Positions 26,204-34,041 of a stretch of 40,120 nt of DNA are shown piece by piece. The translations under genes and the position numbers were made by a program. The notes under the pieces are model-generated. The model saw only the letters and a program-made list of their open reading frames with translations. It was not told the origin of the DNA and searched no databases. Positions within the stretch are counted from its first letter, which is position 1. Every line of letters starts with the position of its first letter. This DNA is from Bacteroidota bacterium. GTDB lineage: Bacteria; Bacteroidota; Bacteroidia; Chitinophagales; Saprospiraceae. The stretch is taken from the NCBI GenBank assembly GCA_029781095.1, contig JAKOXM010000166.1, positions 1 through 40,120 on the forward strand. The letters are read 5' to 3'.

Positions 26204-27334
26204 CTATCCTCTGAACACCGCCGCCGGTTCCAGGCTTGTGATACGTCGCAAGGCAAAAACAGCCCCGAACAATGCAATGAACAGGGTAACCCCGAAAATG
26301 GCCAGTTTGACCGCCCATGAAAAATTGAAAATCAGCCCGGTGCTGCGAACACCGAGACGGAACCCCTCCAGCAAGGCATAGGCAATGACGAAGCCCGTTA
26401 TGGCAAAAATGGCAGCCTGGGCAAGGATCAGTCTGCGGATGTAACTGTTATTGGCCCCGATCGCCTTGAGCGTGCCGTAGTCGCGGATGCGATCGAGCGC
26501 TGAAGAATACATCGTGAGGCCGATGATAAAAAAACCGGAGATAATGGCGAAAACGACCAGGGTACCGGTACTCACGCCAATGCCTGTGGAACCGAGCACG
26601 TAATTGACCGTCGATCTGGAAAGATCCTGACGCGTCCAGGCGCGAATACCGAAGATGTGCCGGTTAATCTCGTCGCGCACGCTACCGGGAATATATCCGG
26701 GCAATATCCGAACGATCACCGCCGAAATTTCAGTTTCATTGCCGTTGCCGAAGTAGCGGGCGCGTTCGAGGGTGGTGTACATCGTATTGCCCCCGAATCC
26801 GCGGAGGTTGTTGGTCTGAGCTCCGATGACGGCGCGCTTGCCGTTGATCTCGAACTGCAGCCCGATTTCCGGAGACATGTCGTACACCGAAGCATCGTAA
26901 AAATCAGCCGAAACGGCAGCCTCGGATGCCAGCCCGGTCAGCGATCCCTCTAATAATTTATCAGGGCGGGGCCCGGCAGCGAAAGCCGGGGCTTCGGAGC
27001 CGATGAGGGTAACCGGTACCGATTTGCCGTTGGGGAACACTGCAGAGCCGTTGGTGAGCACCATTCCGTACGCAGAGGCTACGCCTTCGATGCTGCGGAC
27101 CTCCCGGATGATACGGACGTCAATTTTACCAAGCGAGTTGGCGTCTCTTGTTTTGGCATCCACCACCCATATATCGCCATCTGAATTGTCGACGAGCGTC
27201 GACATCAGTCCGGTCAGGAAAGTAGCGATGCCAACCTGCTGCCCGATCAGAAAGGTGCTGATGACTATACCAATAACGACACCTATGCTTTTGGCTTTGT
27301 CGTACCGAATAAAACGAAACGCAGTTCTCAGCAT
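26204..27334 (-). CDS. ABC transporter permease, FtsX/MacB-like (DevC type)
   Basis: A 376-aa permease with one N-terminal helix (SIGVVIGIVISTFLIGQQ), a large periplasmic domain of about 200 residues (DGDIWVVDAKTRDANS onward) and three C-terminal helices. This is the FtsX/MacB topology, closest in layout to DevC. The ATG at 27334 starts the conserved MLRTAFRFIRYDKAKS; the open frame upstream to 27406 lies in the spacer. Sequence ends ITSLEPAAVFRG, typical of the family. It works with the ATPase, HlyD and TolC genes on the same strand. Confidence 0.87.
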   Translation of the reverse strand: MLRTAFRFIRYDKAKSIGVVIGIVISTFLIGQQVGIATFLTGLMSTLVDNSDGDIWVVDAKTRDANSLGKIDVRIIREVRSIEGVASAYGMVLTNGSAVFPNGKSVPVTLIGSEAPAFAAGPRPDKLLEGSLTGLASEAAVSADFYDASVYDMSPEIGLQFEINGKRAVIGAQTNNLRGFGGNTMYTTLERARYFGNGNETEISAVIVRILPGYIPGSVRDEINRHIFGIRAWTRQDLSRSTVNYVLGSTGIGVSTGTLVVFAIISGFFIIGLTMYSSALDRIRDYGTLKAIGANNSYIRRLILAQAAIFAITGFVIAYALLEGFRLGVRSTGLIFNFSWAVKLAIFGVTLFIALFGAVFALRRITSLEPAAVFRG

Positions 27335-27387
27335 ATTTTCGCAGTGATGAGTGATGAATGATGAGCGCTCTTTTTGTATACCAACGG

Positions 27388-28332
27388 CTAAAGGCTTATG
27401 ACACACTCAACCCGGGCGTTCAGGAGCAGGTTTTTGGGATCACGGAGCAAAATTTTCAACTCCCGCACCCGGCGATCTTCCTGTTCACCGGCGGTTTCTG
27501 CAAAAAGCGACTTTTTTTTCAGCAAGGGAGCGGCATACACGACTTCGCCTTCGGCCAGGACCGCATCGGTGCCGATGGCGCGGATGACGGCTTTTTGCCC
27601 CGGCATCACGCGGCCGGCGAGCAGTTCGTCTACCTCACAACGGACGATGGTGCGGCCGTCGGGAGCCAGTTCGGCAAAAGTGGCTGCTGGCGACAAGGCA
27701 TTGCCCGGCTGCGTGGAGACACTCAGGATTTGTCCGCTGGCGGGGGCTTTCACCGTTTTCAGGGCGAGTTCGCGTTCCGCAACGAGGAGGTCGTTGCGGA
27801 ACTCTCCAAGTCGGGTTCTGCTCACCTGTGCAGCGGCTTTCAAACGGGCGACCGCCGCCTGCTGGTTTTGCACTTCAAACTGCGCATTGTCGCGATTTTG
27901 CTCCGTTTCCACGTTTTTAGCGAATAGCGATTGGCTGCGTTGCAAGGCTTTTTGCAGGGTTTCGAGCCGGGTTTCGGCTTCTGCGACGGCTTGTTCGTCG
28001 GCGGCAACCTGGGCTTGCTGTGTGGCGGTGCGGGCACGGATTTGTGGAATTCTGGCCGCTTCCACGCTTTTCTCGAGTTCCAGCAGAATAGCGCCGGCTT
28101 TCACCCGGTCGCCTTCCCGGATGTAGAGTCGCGACACGACGCCTCCGTCGCTGCTGGCGAGCCTGATGATGTCTTGCTCGGGCTCCACCCTGCCAATACC
28201 GATGATTTCGTGCACATCCTTCGGTGCGCCCTCGTAAGTTACAGGGGCCTGAACAGGCTTGCCGGCGCCCTCATTTCCTTCGCAGGAGGCAAATAAGATT
28301 GAAACGGGAAAAAGCAGCAGAAAATATTTCAT
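27388..28332 (-). CDS. HlyD-family periplasmic adaptor lipoprotein (DevB type)
   Basis: A 314-aa adaptor with a lipoprotein signal, LLLFPVSILFASC (Cys17). It has the usual order of half lipoyl motif (IREGDRVKAGAILLELE), a long coiled coil rich in Ala, Gln and Glu (about 95-190), a second half motif (VKAPASGQILSVSTQPG) and a beta-barrel end. It bridges permease and TolC. The ATG at 28332 is chosen because the signal begins there; the upstream open frame overlaps the ATPase gene. The gap to the ATPase gene is 20 bp and to the permease gene 53 bp. Confidence 0.87.
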   Translation of the reverse strand: MKYFLLLFPVSILFASCEGNEGAGKPVQAPVTYEGAPKDVHEIIGIGRVEPEQDIIRLASSDGGVVSRLYIREGDRVKAGAILLELEKSVEAARIPQIRARTATQQAQVAADEQAVAEAETRLETLQKALQRSQSLFAKNVETEQNRDNAQFEVQNQQAAVARLKAAAQVSRTRLGEFRNDLLVAERELALKTVKAPASGQILSVSTQPGNALSPAATFAELAPDGRTIVRCEVDELLAGRVMPGQKAVIRAIGTDAVLAEGEVVYAAPLLKKKSLFAETAGEQEDRRVRELKILLRDPKNLLLNARVECVISL

Positions 28333-28352
28333 AGTTTTTTTGATTGTCAAAA

Positions 28353-29063
28353 TCAATGAAACTCCCCATCGGGCGGAGTGTCGCTCGTGCGCCCCTCGTC
28401 GACGTAGACGATCCGATCGGCAAAGGGTCGCAGGCGCATATCGTGCGTCACAACAGCCAGCGCGATGCCCTGAGCGGCGAGTGACTTGAGTTCGTTCATC
28501 ACCACCCCGGCGGAGTGCTGATCGAGTGAGGCAGTCGGCTCGTCGCAAAGCATCATGGGCGGGTTGGTCACAAGAGCCCGGGCGACGGCGATGCGTTGCT
28601 GCTGTCCCCCGGAAAGGCTTTTGGGTAATTGTCCGCTGCGATCGCTCATGCCCACTTTTTCAATGGCCGCGTGCGCGCGACGGCGCGCTTCAGCCTTTTT
28701 TATGCCTTGCAACTGGAGCGGCAACATGACATTTTGCTCCGCAGTCAGCGGCTGGATCAGGTTAAAACTTTGAAAGATAAAGCCGATGTTGTTCAGGCGC
28801 AAGGAGGCCAGCCGACGCTGATTGAGATTCCTGACCGATTCACCGCGGATAATAACCTCGCCTTCCGTAGGATAAATCACACATCCGAGCAATGACAGCA
28901 GGGTTGTTTTGCCGCTTCCGGAAGGACCGATGATGAGTGTCAGTTCGCCCTTGCGCAGATCGAAGTCGGTAGGCTGCAGGGCGGTAATAATCTGGTCGCC
29001 GGTTTTGTATTCCTTGGATGCGCCGCGAAGCTGAGCAACGATTTCAGTAGGCATAAACAACAT
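28353..29063 (-). CDS. ABC transporter ATP-binding protein (LolD/MacB/DevA type)
   Basis: A 236-aa ATPase with Walker A GPSGSGKTT (46-54), signature LSGGQQQR (150-157), Walker B MLCDEPT (Asp174, Glu175) and switch His207. The family pairs with FtsX-like permeases to drive export of lipids, lipoproteins, peptides or drugs. Two ATG codons, 29063 and 29054, are possible. It is the first exporter gene and lies about 20-30 bp after the DUF5995 gene. Confidence 0.92.
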   Translation of the reverse strand: MLFMPTEIVAQLRGASKEYKTGDQIITALQPTDFDLRKGELTLIIGPSGSGKTTLLSLLGCVIYPTEGEVIIRGESVRNLNQRRLASLRLNNIGFIFQSFNLIQPLTAEQNVMLPLQLQGIKKAEARRRAHAAIEKVGMSDRSGQLPKSLSGGQQQRIAVARALVTNPPMMLCDEPTASLDQHSAGVVMNELKSLAAQGIALAVVTHDMRLRPFADRIVYVDEGRTSDTPPDGEFH

Positions 29064-29082
29064 AAATCATTTGAAAATCAAC

Positions 29083-29784
29083 TTATTGCATCATTTGTAC
29101 AAAAGCCAGTTCTTCTCCGGTTTCCAATACTTTTTTCTCCCGTGACTGCCTGATGGCCTCCTGCTGTGCAGGACTGTCGGCAGACAACAAGTCCATGGTA
29201 ATGTGCCAGACATCCGCGCGCCAGGCCGTGATGAGCTTTGAGAGCAGCCATTCGTCCACCCTTCCCATGAGCCGGTCTACCAGTGCCATGAACGGCGAAC
29301 GCGGTTCTATCACGATATCCTGCACACTGTCGATGGTTTCTCCGATGATCTGGTTGACCGTTTCGTGATCCGCTTTCCGTATTTGCCGGTCCGTTTCTGT
29401 CATAGAAGCCCATTCCCTTTGCAATCCATCGTAGAGAGCCAGGGGCAGGTCGTAGTTGATGTGCGCATTGACGCCCAAAAGCAAGTGCTGCACCACATGC
29501 AATGATTTTTCCTGTGCCGCAATGTGTACCTGCCGCCAAACCGCAGGCGTTCGGGGGTCGTGGTTTTCATACAATTCCAGCGCTTCAAAATAATAGGAAG
29601 CAAAATCCTGCATGAGGCGTTCGACCCAGGGGCCGTCGGCAAAACGCCGGTCGGCGATAGCCTTTATCATGTTGCGGCTCATCAAACCGTAACACCGCTG
29701 AAAAATATAGCGCTGGTCGCCACATTTTTCCCAGTTGTCGGCCTGGGTGAACATTCGCGTGAGTAGAATATCTGTTTTGCGCAT
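29083..29784 (-). CDS. DUF5995-family protein
   Basis: A 233-aa soluble, helical protein. The central stretch HVVQHLLLGVNAHINYDLPLAL is the signature of DUF5995, whose function is not established; the conserved His and Asn residues suggest a metal or small-molecule site. The ATG at 29784 is chosen over a TTG at 29793. The gene precedes the exporter genes on the same strand with about 20 bp between, so it is probably in that operon and could make or modify the exported molecule. That role is inference. Confidence 0.75.
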   Translation of the reverse strand: MRKTDILLTRMFTQADNWEKCGDQRYIFQRCYGLMSRNMIKAIADRRFADGPWVERLMQDFASYYFEALELYENHDPRTPAVWRQVHIAAQEKSLHVVQHLLLGVNAHINYDLPLALYDGLQREWASMTETDRQIRKADHETVNQIIGETIDSVQDIVIEPRSPFMALVDRLMGRVDEWLLSKLITAWRADVWHITMDLLSADSPAQQEAIRQSREKKVLETGEELAFVQMMQ

Positions 29785-29803
29785 AGGCAACAAGTATGGA
29801 TAA

Positions 29804-29964
29804 GAGCCTATCCGGAAATCTCACCTGGCCTGCAAGACCTGCCCTTGAAAATCAGCCGGCGTTAAATTTTCGGCCCGTAGGCGCCCGGCTACGAACCTCA
29901 AATTTGTCTGGGCTGATTTCCAAATTCAGCCCTTTCGGCTCATGCGAGGTTTCCGGATAGGCTC
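29804..29964. mobile_element. MITE-like element, 161 bp, IS5-type ends, TAA target duplication
   Basis: The 15-bp ends GAGCCTATCCGGAAA and its perfect reverse complement TTTCCGGATAGGCTC bound a 161-bp sequence with no transposase. Both sides carry TAA (29801-29803 and 29965-29967), which looks like a 3-bp target duplication. TNA duplications with GAGCCT-type ends are characteristic of the IS1031 branch of IS5. It sits between the USP gene end and the DUF5995 start, so it may carry or block transcription. Family placement is inferred from end sequence and duplication length. Confidence 0.72.
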
Positions 29965-30032
29965 TAACTGTCGCCGAAATATAAACCCCTTTATCGTTTG
30001 CCGGCAGAAAAAGTTTCCGTGTCTCCACCCGG

Positions 30033-30872
30033 TCAATCGCTGCCGCTTGTTTTCCGGTATACCAGCAACGGTACATTTGTCATAAATGAAAACGCCTCGG
30101 ACATGCTCGCGGCGAACATCCGGTCAAACCAGTTCTTGTTGGTATGGGTAAAAAATACAACAACAGCAGGTTTTATCTTTTCGATCAACCTGTTCATCTG
30201 AATGGCAAAATTTCCATCCAGCCGATCCAGATACACCTGATCCAGGCAATCGAATTGCCGTTGCCACAAAGCAGCAAGCGTTTTCGGGTCGGGCTTTAAT
30301 TCGTTCAGGTAATAGAAATGCGCGAGGTCAGTCCGTACCCCCATCGATCCGGTCAGCCGGCATACGATCTGCATTTCCGTTTCGAGGTTCTCGATGTCGG
30401 AAGCGTACAGCACCTTTTTTATTTGCCGGATACGGTAGGTGTGCGGAACAACCAGTACCGGCAGCGGCGATTTGTGCAGAAGGCTGCTGGTGTGGGTCCC
30501 CAGAATTTTGCCCAGCCCGCCTGCGCCGCGAGTGCTGATACAGATAAAACCGGCTTCAAGCCGGCGTGCATGCTCCAGTATGGCTTTGCCGGGGTTCAAA
30601 TCCTCCACGACGACACAGCGGTAGGCGCCCGGGCTTGTTTTCAAAGATCTATAGACGCCGGCGACAAATTTTTCCAGTTTTCGCAAATGGTCCGCTGTCT
30701 GTCGCTGCAACGGATTTTCGATGCGCTCCCGTTGCACTGCCGTCGGTATCAAAGCCTGAAAACAGTGGAAAAATATCAATTCGGCGTTCATTTGGGCAGC
30801 CAACCGGACCGCGAAACGCAAACCTGCCTTCGAAGGTGTGGAAAAATCGGTTGTGACGAGTATCTTTTGCAT
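30033..30872 (-). CDS. Tandem universal stress protein
   Basis: A 279-aa protein made of two USP domains (about 1-145 and 150-279). The first starts KILVTTDFSTPSKAGLRFA and has the ATP-binding pattern STRGAGGLGKILGTHTSSLL, followed by PLPVLVVP. The second lacks a clear G-x2-G-x9-G(S/T) loop and keeps an altered version (THTNKNWFDRMFAASMSEAF). Tandem USPs with one degenerate half are common in Bacteroidota. They bind ATP or AMP and aid survival in hypoxia, starvation or stress. The gene lies 36 bp after the polymer-forming protein gene on the same strand. Confidence 0.9.
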   Translation of the reverse strand: MQKILVTTDFSTPSKAGLRFAVRLAAQMNAELIFFHCFQALIPTAVQRERIENPLQRQTADHLRKLEKFVAGVYRSLKTSPGAYRCVVVEDLNPGKAILEHARRLEAGFICISTRGAGGLGKILGTHTSSLLHKSPLPVLVVPHTYRIRQIKKVLYASDIENLETEMQIVCRLTGSMGVRTDLAHFYYLNELKPDPKTLAALWQRQFDCLDQVYLDRLDGNFAIQMNRLIEKIKPAVVVFFTHTNKNWFDRMFAASMSEAFSFMTNVPLLVYRKTSGSD

Positions 30873-30908
30873 GGCTGAATATTTTATACCGGCCTTGTTG
30901 TGCCGGAA

Positions 30909-32105
30909 TTACGAGGGCTGTGCTGTCTTGCGCCGGAAAATTCCGCTGCTATCCAGGATAGCTCCGAACGCGGTACATACAACGGCTATTTTGACAATCC
31001 AGCCGACAAAGGGGACAAATCCCAGCAATTTCAGCAGTATGAACAACCCAAGGGCTCCAAATACGAGTTTAAGCGGAGACCAGTTATAATGCCGCGTCTG
31101 ATCCACCCAGTGTGCGCCGACCAATGCTGTGATGACATTCGCAAGGGCCAGAAACAATATGTAAAAGCCCAGTGCGATCAGGCCGACCGGAATGCCGACA
31201 ATGGTGATGAATAACATGACAACACCGATCGGAACGACGGCGAAATAGAGAAATCCGATCCCCAGGGCACGAAACGGCTCCGCCTGCGCCGTGTTGGCGG
31301 CCTGCCGGAATGCTCCTCTAAAAAGCCATTGACCCAGCCATATCAGGATGAACGCGGCCGCCAGGTATCCGATGGCTGCCAGGAATGATGCAAAGCCCAG
31401 AAACCTGAAATCCGGCCGCTCGAAGCGTTGCTTCAGCGATTCATCGAAGGTCGCCTTGGCATCGTTTCGCAGAGCCCTGCCAAAATCGACCTCGCCTTCA
31501 TCCGCCCAATAGCGGACATTGCCGTGCAGGGCGGCTTTTTCGCCGGTTTCAATATGTTTGGCAACGATCGTGGAGATGCCGCCGACGGTTCCGTTGAGAG
31601 TCAGGTCTCCGCCGTTGAATTCAAGGTCTTTACCCAGGGCGCCGTTCAGGATGAGTGTACCAGCGGCGGATTGGAGCCCCCCGCCAATCGAGCTGTTGAT
31701 GGTGGCGGTGCCGCCTGCCAAAGCCACGTCGCCATCGATATCGGCGCCCGATTCAACGGTAATGGTACCGCCTGTGCTCAGCAGATCGCCCGCAATATGG
31801 CCGGATACAACGAGATTGCCGCCTGCCGCCCGCACGTCGTCGAGCACGGCGCCATGCAGGTAAACATTACCCCCGGCCACAACGACATCGCCGGTAACGG
31901 TGTCGTTCACTGTTATGGTACCGCCGGCGCACCAGAGATCACCATGTACGGGTGCATCGATGTACACCGTACCGCCGAACACGTATATGTCTTCGTTGAC
32001 CGTTTGGGAAATCCGGACCTTATCGCCTTTTTCGATACGGAGCCCGTAGGCGGGAATGGCGAACGTCAGGGCTAAAAACCAGCTGAGTGGAATGAATATT
32101 TTCAT
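30909..32105 (-). CDS. Polymer-forming (bactofilin-like) beta-repeat membrane protein
   Basis: A 398-aa protein with a signal peptide (ending PAYG). A right-handed beta-helix type repeat region follows (about 35-195), with recurring V-x-G-D-[LVA] and A-G-G-x-[VI] steps such as GDLWCAGGTITVN and GDVVVAGGNVYLH. A charged linker follows, then about four hydrophobic helices (about 240-380). The repeats resemble bactofilin-type polymer-forming proteins, but the signal peptide and C-terminal helices put the repeats outside the cytoplasm with a membrane anchor. Function unknown; a periplasmic scaffold is plausible. It is upstream of the USP gene and divergent from the CxxCH lipoprotein gene. Confidence 0.72.
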   Translation of the reverse strand: MKIFIPLSWFLALTFAIPAYGLRIEKGDKVRISQTVNEDIYVFGGTVYIDAPVHGDLWCAGGTITVNDTVTGDVVVAGGNVYLHGAVLDDVRAAGGNLVVSGHIAGDLLSTGGTITVESGADIDGDVALAGGTATINSSIGGGLQSAAGTLILNGALGKDLEFNGGDLTLNGTVGGISTIVAKHIETGEKAALHGNVRYWADEGEVDFGRALRNDAKATFDESLKQRFERPDFRFLGFASFLAAIGYLAAAFILIWLGQWLFRGAFRQAANTAQAEPFRALGIGFLYFAVVPIGVVMLFITIVGIPVGLIALGFYILFLALANVITALVGAHWVDQTRHYNWSPLKLVFGALGLFILLKLLGFVPFVGWIVKIAVVCTAFGAILDSSGIFRRKTAQPS

Positions 32106-32232
32106 GGCTTTGAATTAAGTTTTTACAAAATTGCACACTCAAATTATCCAATAAAATGATTTTAATCGGGTTTAGACATGATATTTCCCTTCTATCAATT
32201 TGACATGTCCGGGTACTTAAAATAACTCAACT

Positions 32233-32733
32233 ATGAAAAAGAGCCTCGTTTTTCTCGCACTGGCAGCTTTTCTCGCGATGAGTGCATGCGGCGGCAACCA
32301 GACTGCCGAAGTGAAAGCGCTTCAAAGCCGTGTTGCCGATCTGGAAAAACAACTCGCGGATACGTACAAGCCGGGATTCGGCGAGTTTATGTCGGGCATT
32401 CAGGTGCACCACGCCAAACTTTGGTTCGCGGGCCTGAATCAGAACTGGGACCTCGCCGATTTTGAAGTACACGAGATCATGGAGGCGCTCGAAAACATCC
32501 AAAAATACCAGACAGAAAGAAAAGAGACTGCTTTGATACCCTCGCTTGATCCCGCGTTGAAAACAATGAACGACGCCATTCAAAAGCAGGATCTGGCCGC
32601 TTTCAAATCGAGTTACGAGTTGCTGACCACTGCATGCAACAACTGCCACCGCGACGTGCACTATGAATTCAACCAGGTAAAAACGCCGGACCAACCGCCT
32701 TTCAGCAATCAGGCATTTCAGATCCGGAAGTAA
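32233..32733 (+). CDS. Lipoprotein with a single haem-c motif (CxxCH)
   Basis: A 166-aa lipoprotein: lipobox MSAC (Cys19), a short coiled coil (about 25-42), then a helical domain ending in ACNNCH (Cys135, Cys138, His139), a c-type haem attachment motif. Helical composition and the motif near the C-terminus recall four-helix cytochrome c' proteins, which bind NO, CO or O2, but that resemblance is inferred. It could also be a small electron carrier. It is divergent from the polymer-forming gene across 127 bp and precedes the S2P gene. Confidence 0.62.
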   Translation: MKKSLVFLALAAFLAMSACGGNQTAEVKALQSRVADLEKQLADTYKPGFGEFMSGIQVHHAKLWFAGLNQNWDLADFEVHEIMEALENIQKYQTERKETALIPSLDPALKTMNDAIQKQDLAAFKSSYELLTTACNNCHRDVHYEFNQVKTPDQPPFSNQAFQIRK

Positions 32734-32768
32734 CCGGCGCCTTTGGCAATTCCGGCCGGGCGTTTTTT
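32734..32768 (+). terminator. Probable terminator after the CxxCH lipoprotein gene
   Basis: A GC-rich hairpin formed by CGCC (32738-32741) with GGCG (32759-32762), and inner GGC/GCC pairing, is followed by TTTTTT (32763-32768). It immediately follows the stop codon, suggesting the S2P gene has its own promoter downstream. Confidence 0.42.
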
Positions 32769-32810
32769 GCAGGCGCGTTATCAAACAGGTTTCAGGGAAA
32801 TAAAAACCGC

Positions 32811-32830
32811 CGGTTGATGAAACTCAACCG
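32811..32830. promoter_or_regulatory. FNR/CRP-type palindrome upstream of the S2P gene
   Basis: CGGTTGA and TCAACCG are perfect inverted 7-mers around six bases (TGAAAC). The core TTGAT-N4-CTCAA matches the FNR box TTGAT-N4-ATCAA at 9 of 10 positions. It lies about 108 bp before the ATG of the S2P gene in a non-coding gap. Binding by a Bacteroidota CRP/FNR regulator is inferred. Confidence 0.5.
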
Positions 32831-32927
32831 TAGGCATGACCTCTATTGCGGCATAAGGCAACGATATCCCCTGAACTTTGTTCCAGTTTGGACATAGCAA
32901 TCCATTTGCTGTTAAAACGGTTATACC

Positions 32928-34019
32928 ATGAAAAATGCGCTCTATCTCGGCAAAGTGTCGGGCATCCGGATATTCGTTCACTGGACATTTCTGATCCTGA
33001 TCGGCTGGATCGTTTTCAGCAACCTCAACCGGGGCCTCGGTGGCACTGAAATCCTGTGGTCGGTCGCATTCATCCTGACGATTTTCGGCTGTGTGACGCT
33101 GCACGAACTGGGTCACGCGCTTGCCGCAAAAAGATTCAACATTGTAACGCGCGACATCACGCTGCTGCCCATCGGCGGTGTGGCGCAGATGGAGTCCATA
33201 CCCGAAAAACCCAAAGAGGAACTGATCGTAGCCATCGCGGGGCCCGCTGTCAACCTGGTCATTTTTGTGCTGCTTTTTTTCGCGCTTCCCGGCCCTCAAT
33301 CGGCAGGCGGAGCGATGGATATCCAGCACATTGGCCCCGGCAATTTCATGTACGCGCTCATGGTCGTCAATATGTGGCTGGCCCTGTTCAACCTCATCCC
33401 TGCATTTCCGATGGATGGCGGACGCGTTTTTCGCGCCCTTCTGGCTTTCCGGATGGAGCGCACCCGCGCCACGCGCATCGCCGCAGGGCTGGGACAAATA
33501 CTGGCCATGGGGTTTATCTTTCTGGGGCTTTTTTACAATCCCTTCCTCGTTTTTATCGGGCTTTTTATTTTTCTCGGCGCACAATCGGAAGCCGAGCAAA
33601 CCCAGACCAAGTCATTGCTGAAAGGCTACACCGTGCATGACGCGTTGCTGGAGGAGATTCCGGAGATGGCGCCGGAGACCAGCATCCGCGCAGCGGCCGA
33701 ACACCTGCTGCACACCCAAAACAAATATTTTCTGGTTAAAAACGACGGCAAACCGGCAGGCACGCTCGGACGCGACGAGATTATCAGAGCCATCGGAAGC
33801 ATGGATGATAATGCGCCCGTGCAACAGGCCATGCGCGCCGAAGTGATGTACCTGACGGTGGATATGCCGATTGAAGAGGCCTGGAACAAGATGCAGCGGG
33901 AAAAGCAGTCGTTTGCACTGGTCGGTTCTGAAGATGAAGTGTTTGGCGCCCTCGATACGGATAACATTGCCGAATTCGTCATGATCCGGTCGGCGGAGCA
34001 GAGCAAAAAGTCAAAATAA
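32928..34019 (+). CDS. Site-2 protease with two CBS domains (Rip3-like)
   Basis: A 363-aa integral membrane metalloprotease. Zinc ligands are HELGH (His59, Glu60, His63) and Asp163 in PMDGG, both within hydrophobic helices. After about six helices, two CBS domains occupy roughly 225-360. CBS domains bind adenosyl nucleotides, so proteolysis may be energy-sensing. This layout is that of Rip3 (Rv2625c), a member of the mycobacterial DosR dormancy regulon. Substrate unknown; S2Ps often cleave anti-sigma factors. It starts with ATG 32928 and is followed after 22 bp by a phosphoribosyltransferase gene. Confidence 0.9.
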   Translation: MKNALYLGKVSGIRIFVHWTFLILIGWIVFSNLNRGLGGTEILWSVAFILTIFGCVTLHELGHALAAKRFNIVTRDITLLPIGGVAQMESIPEKPKEELIVAIAGPAVNLVIFVLLFFALPGPQSAGGAMDIQHIGPGNFMYALMVVNMWLALFNLIPAFPMDGGRVFRALLAFRMERTRATRIAAGLGQILAMGFIFLGLFYNPFLVFIGLFIFLGAQSEAEQTQTKSLLKGYTVHDALLEEIPEMAPETSIRAAAEHLLHTQNKYFLVKNDGKPAGTLGRDEIIRAIGSMDDNAPVQQAMRAEVMYLTVDMPIEEAWNKMQREKQSFALVGSEDEVFGALDTDNIAEFVMIRSAEQSKKSK

Positions 34020-34041
34020 TGGCTTCAAAATCGAACATGCC

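Noticed and set aside
29852-30076. 74-codon frame inside the MITE-like element
   Set aside because: It runs across the element end into the USP gene in another frame and has no conserved look; the element appears non-coding.
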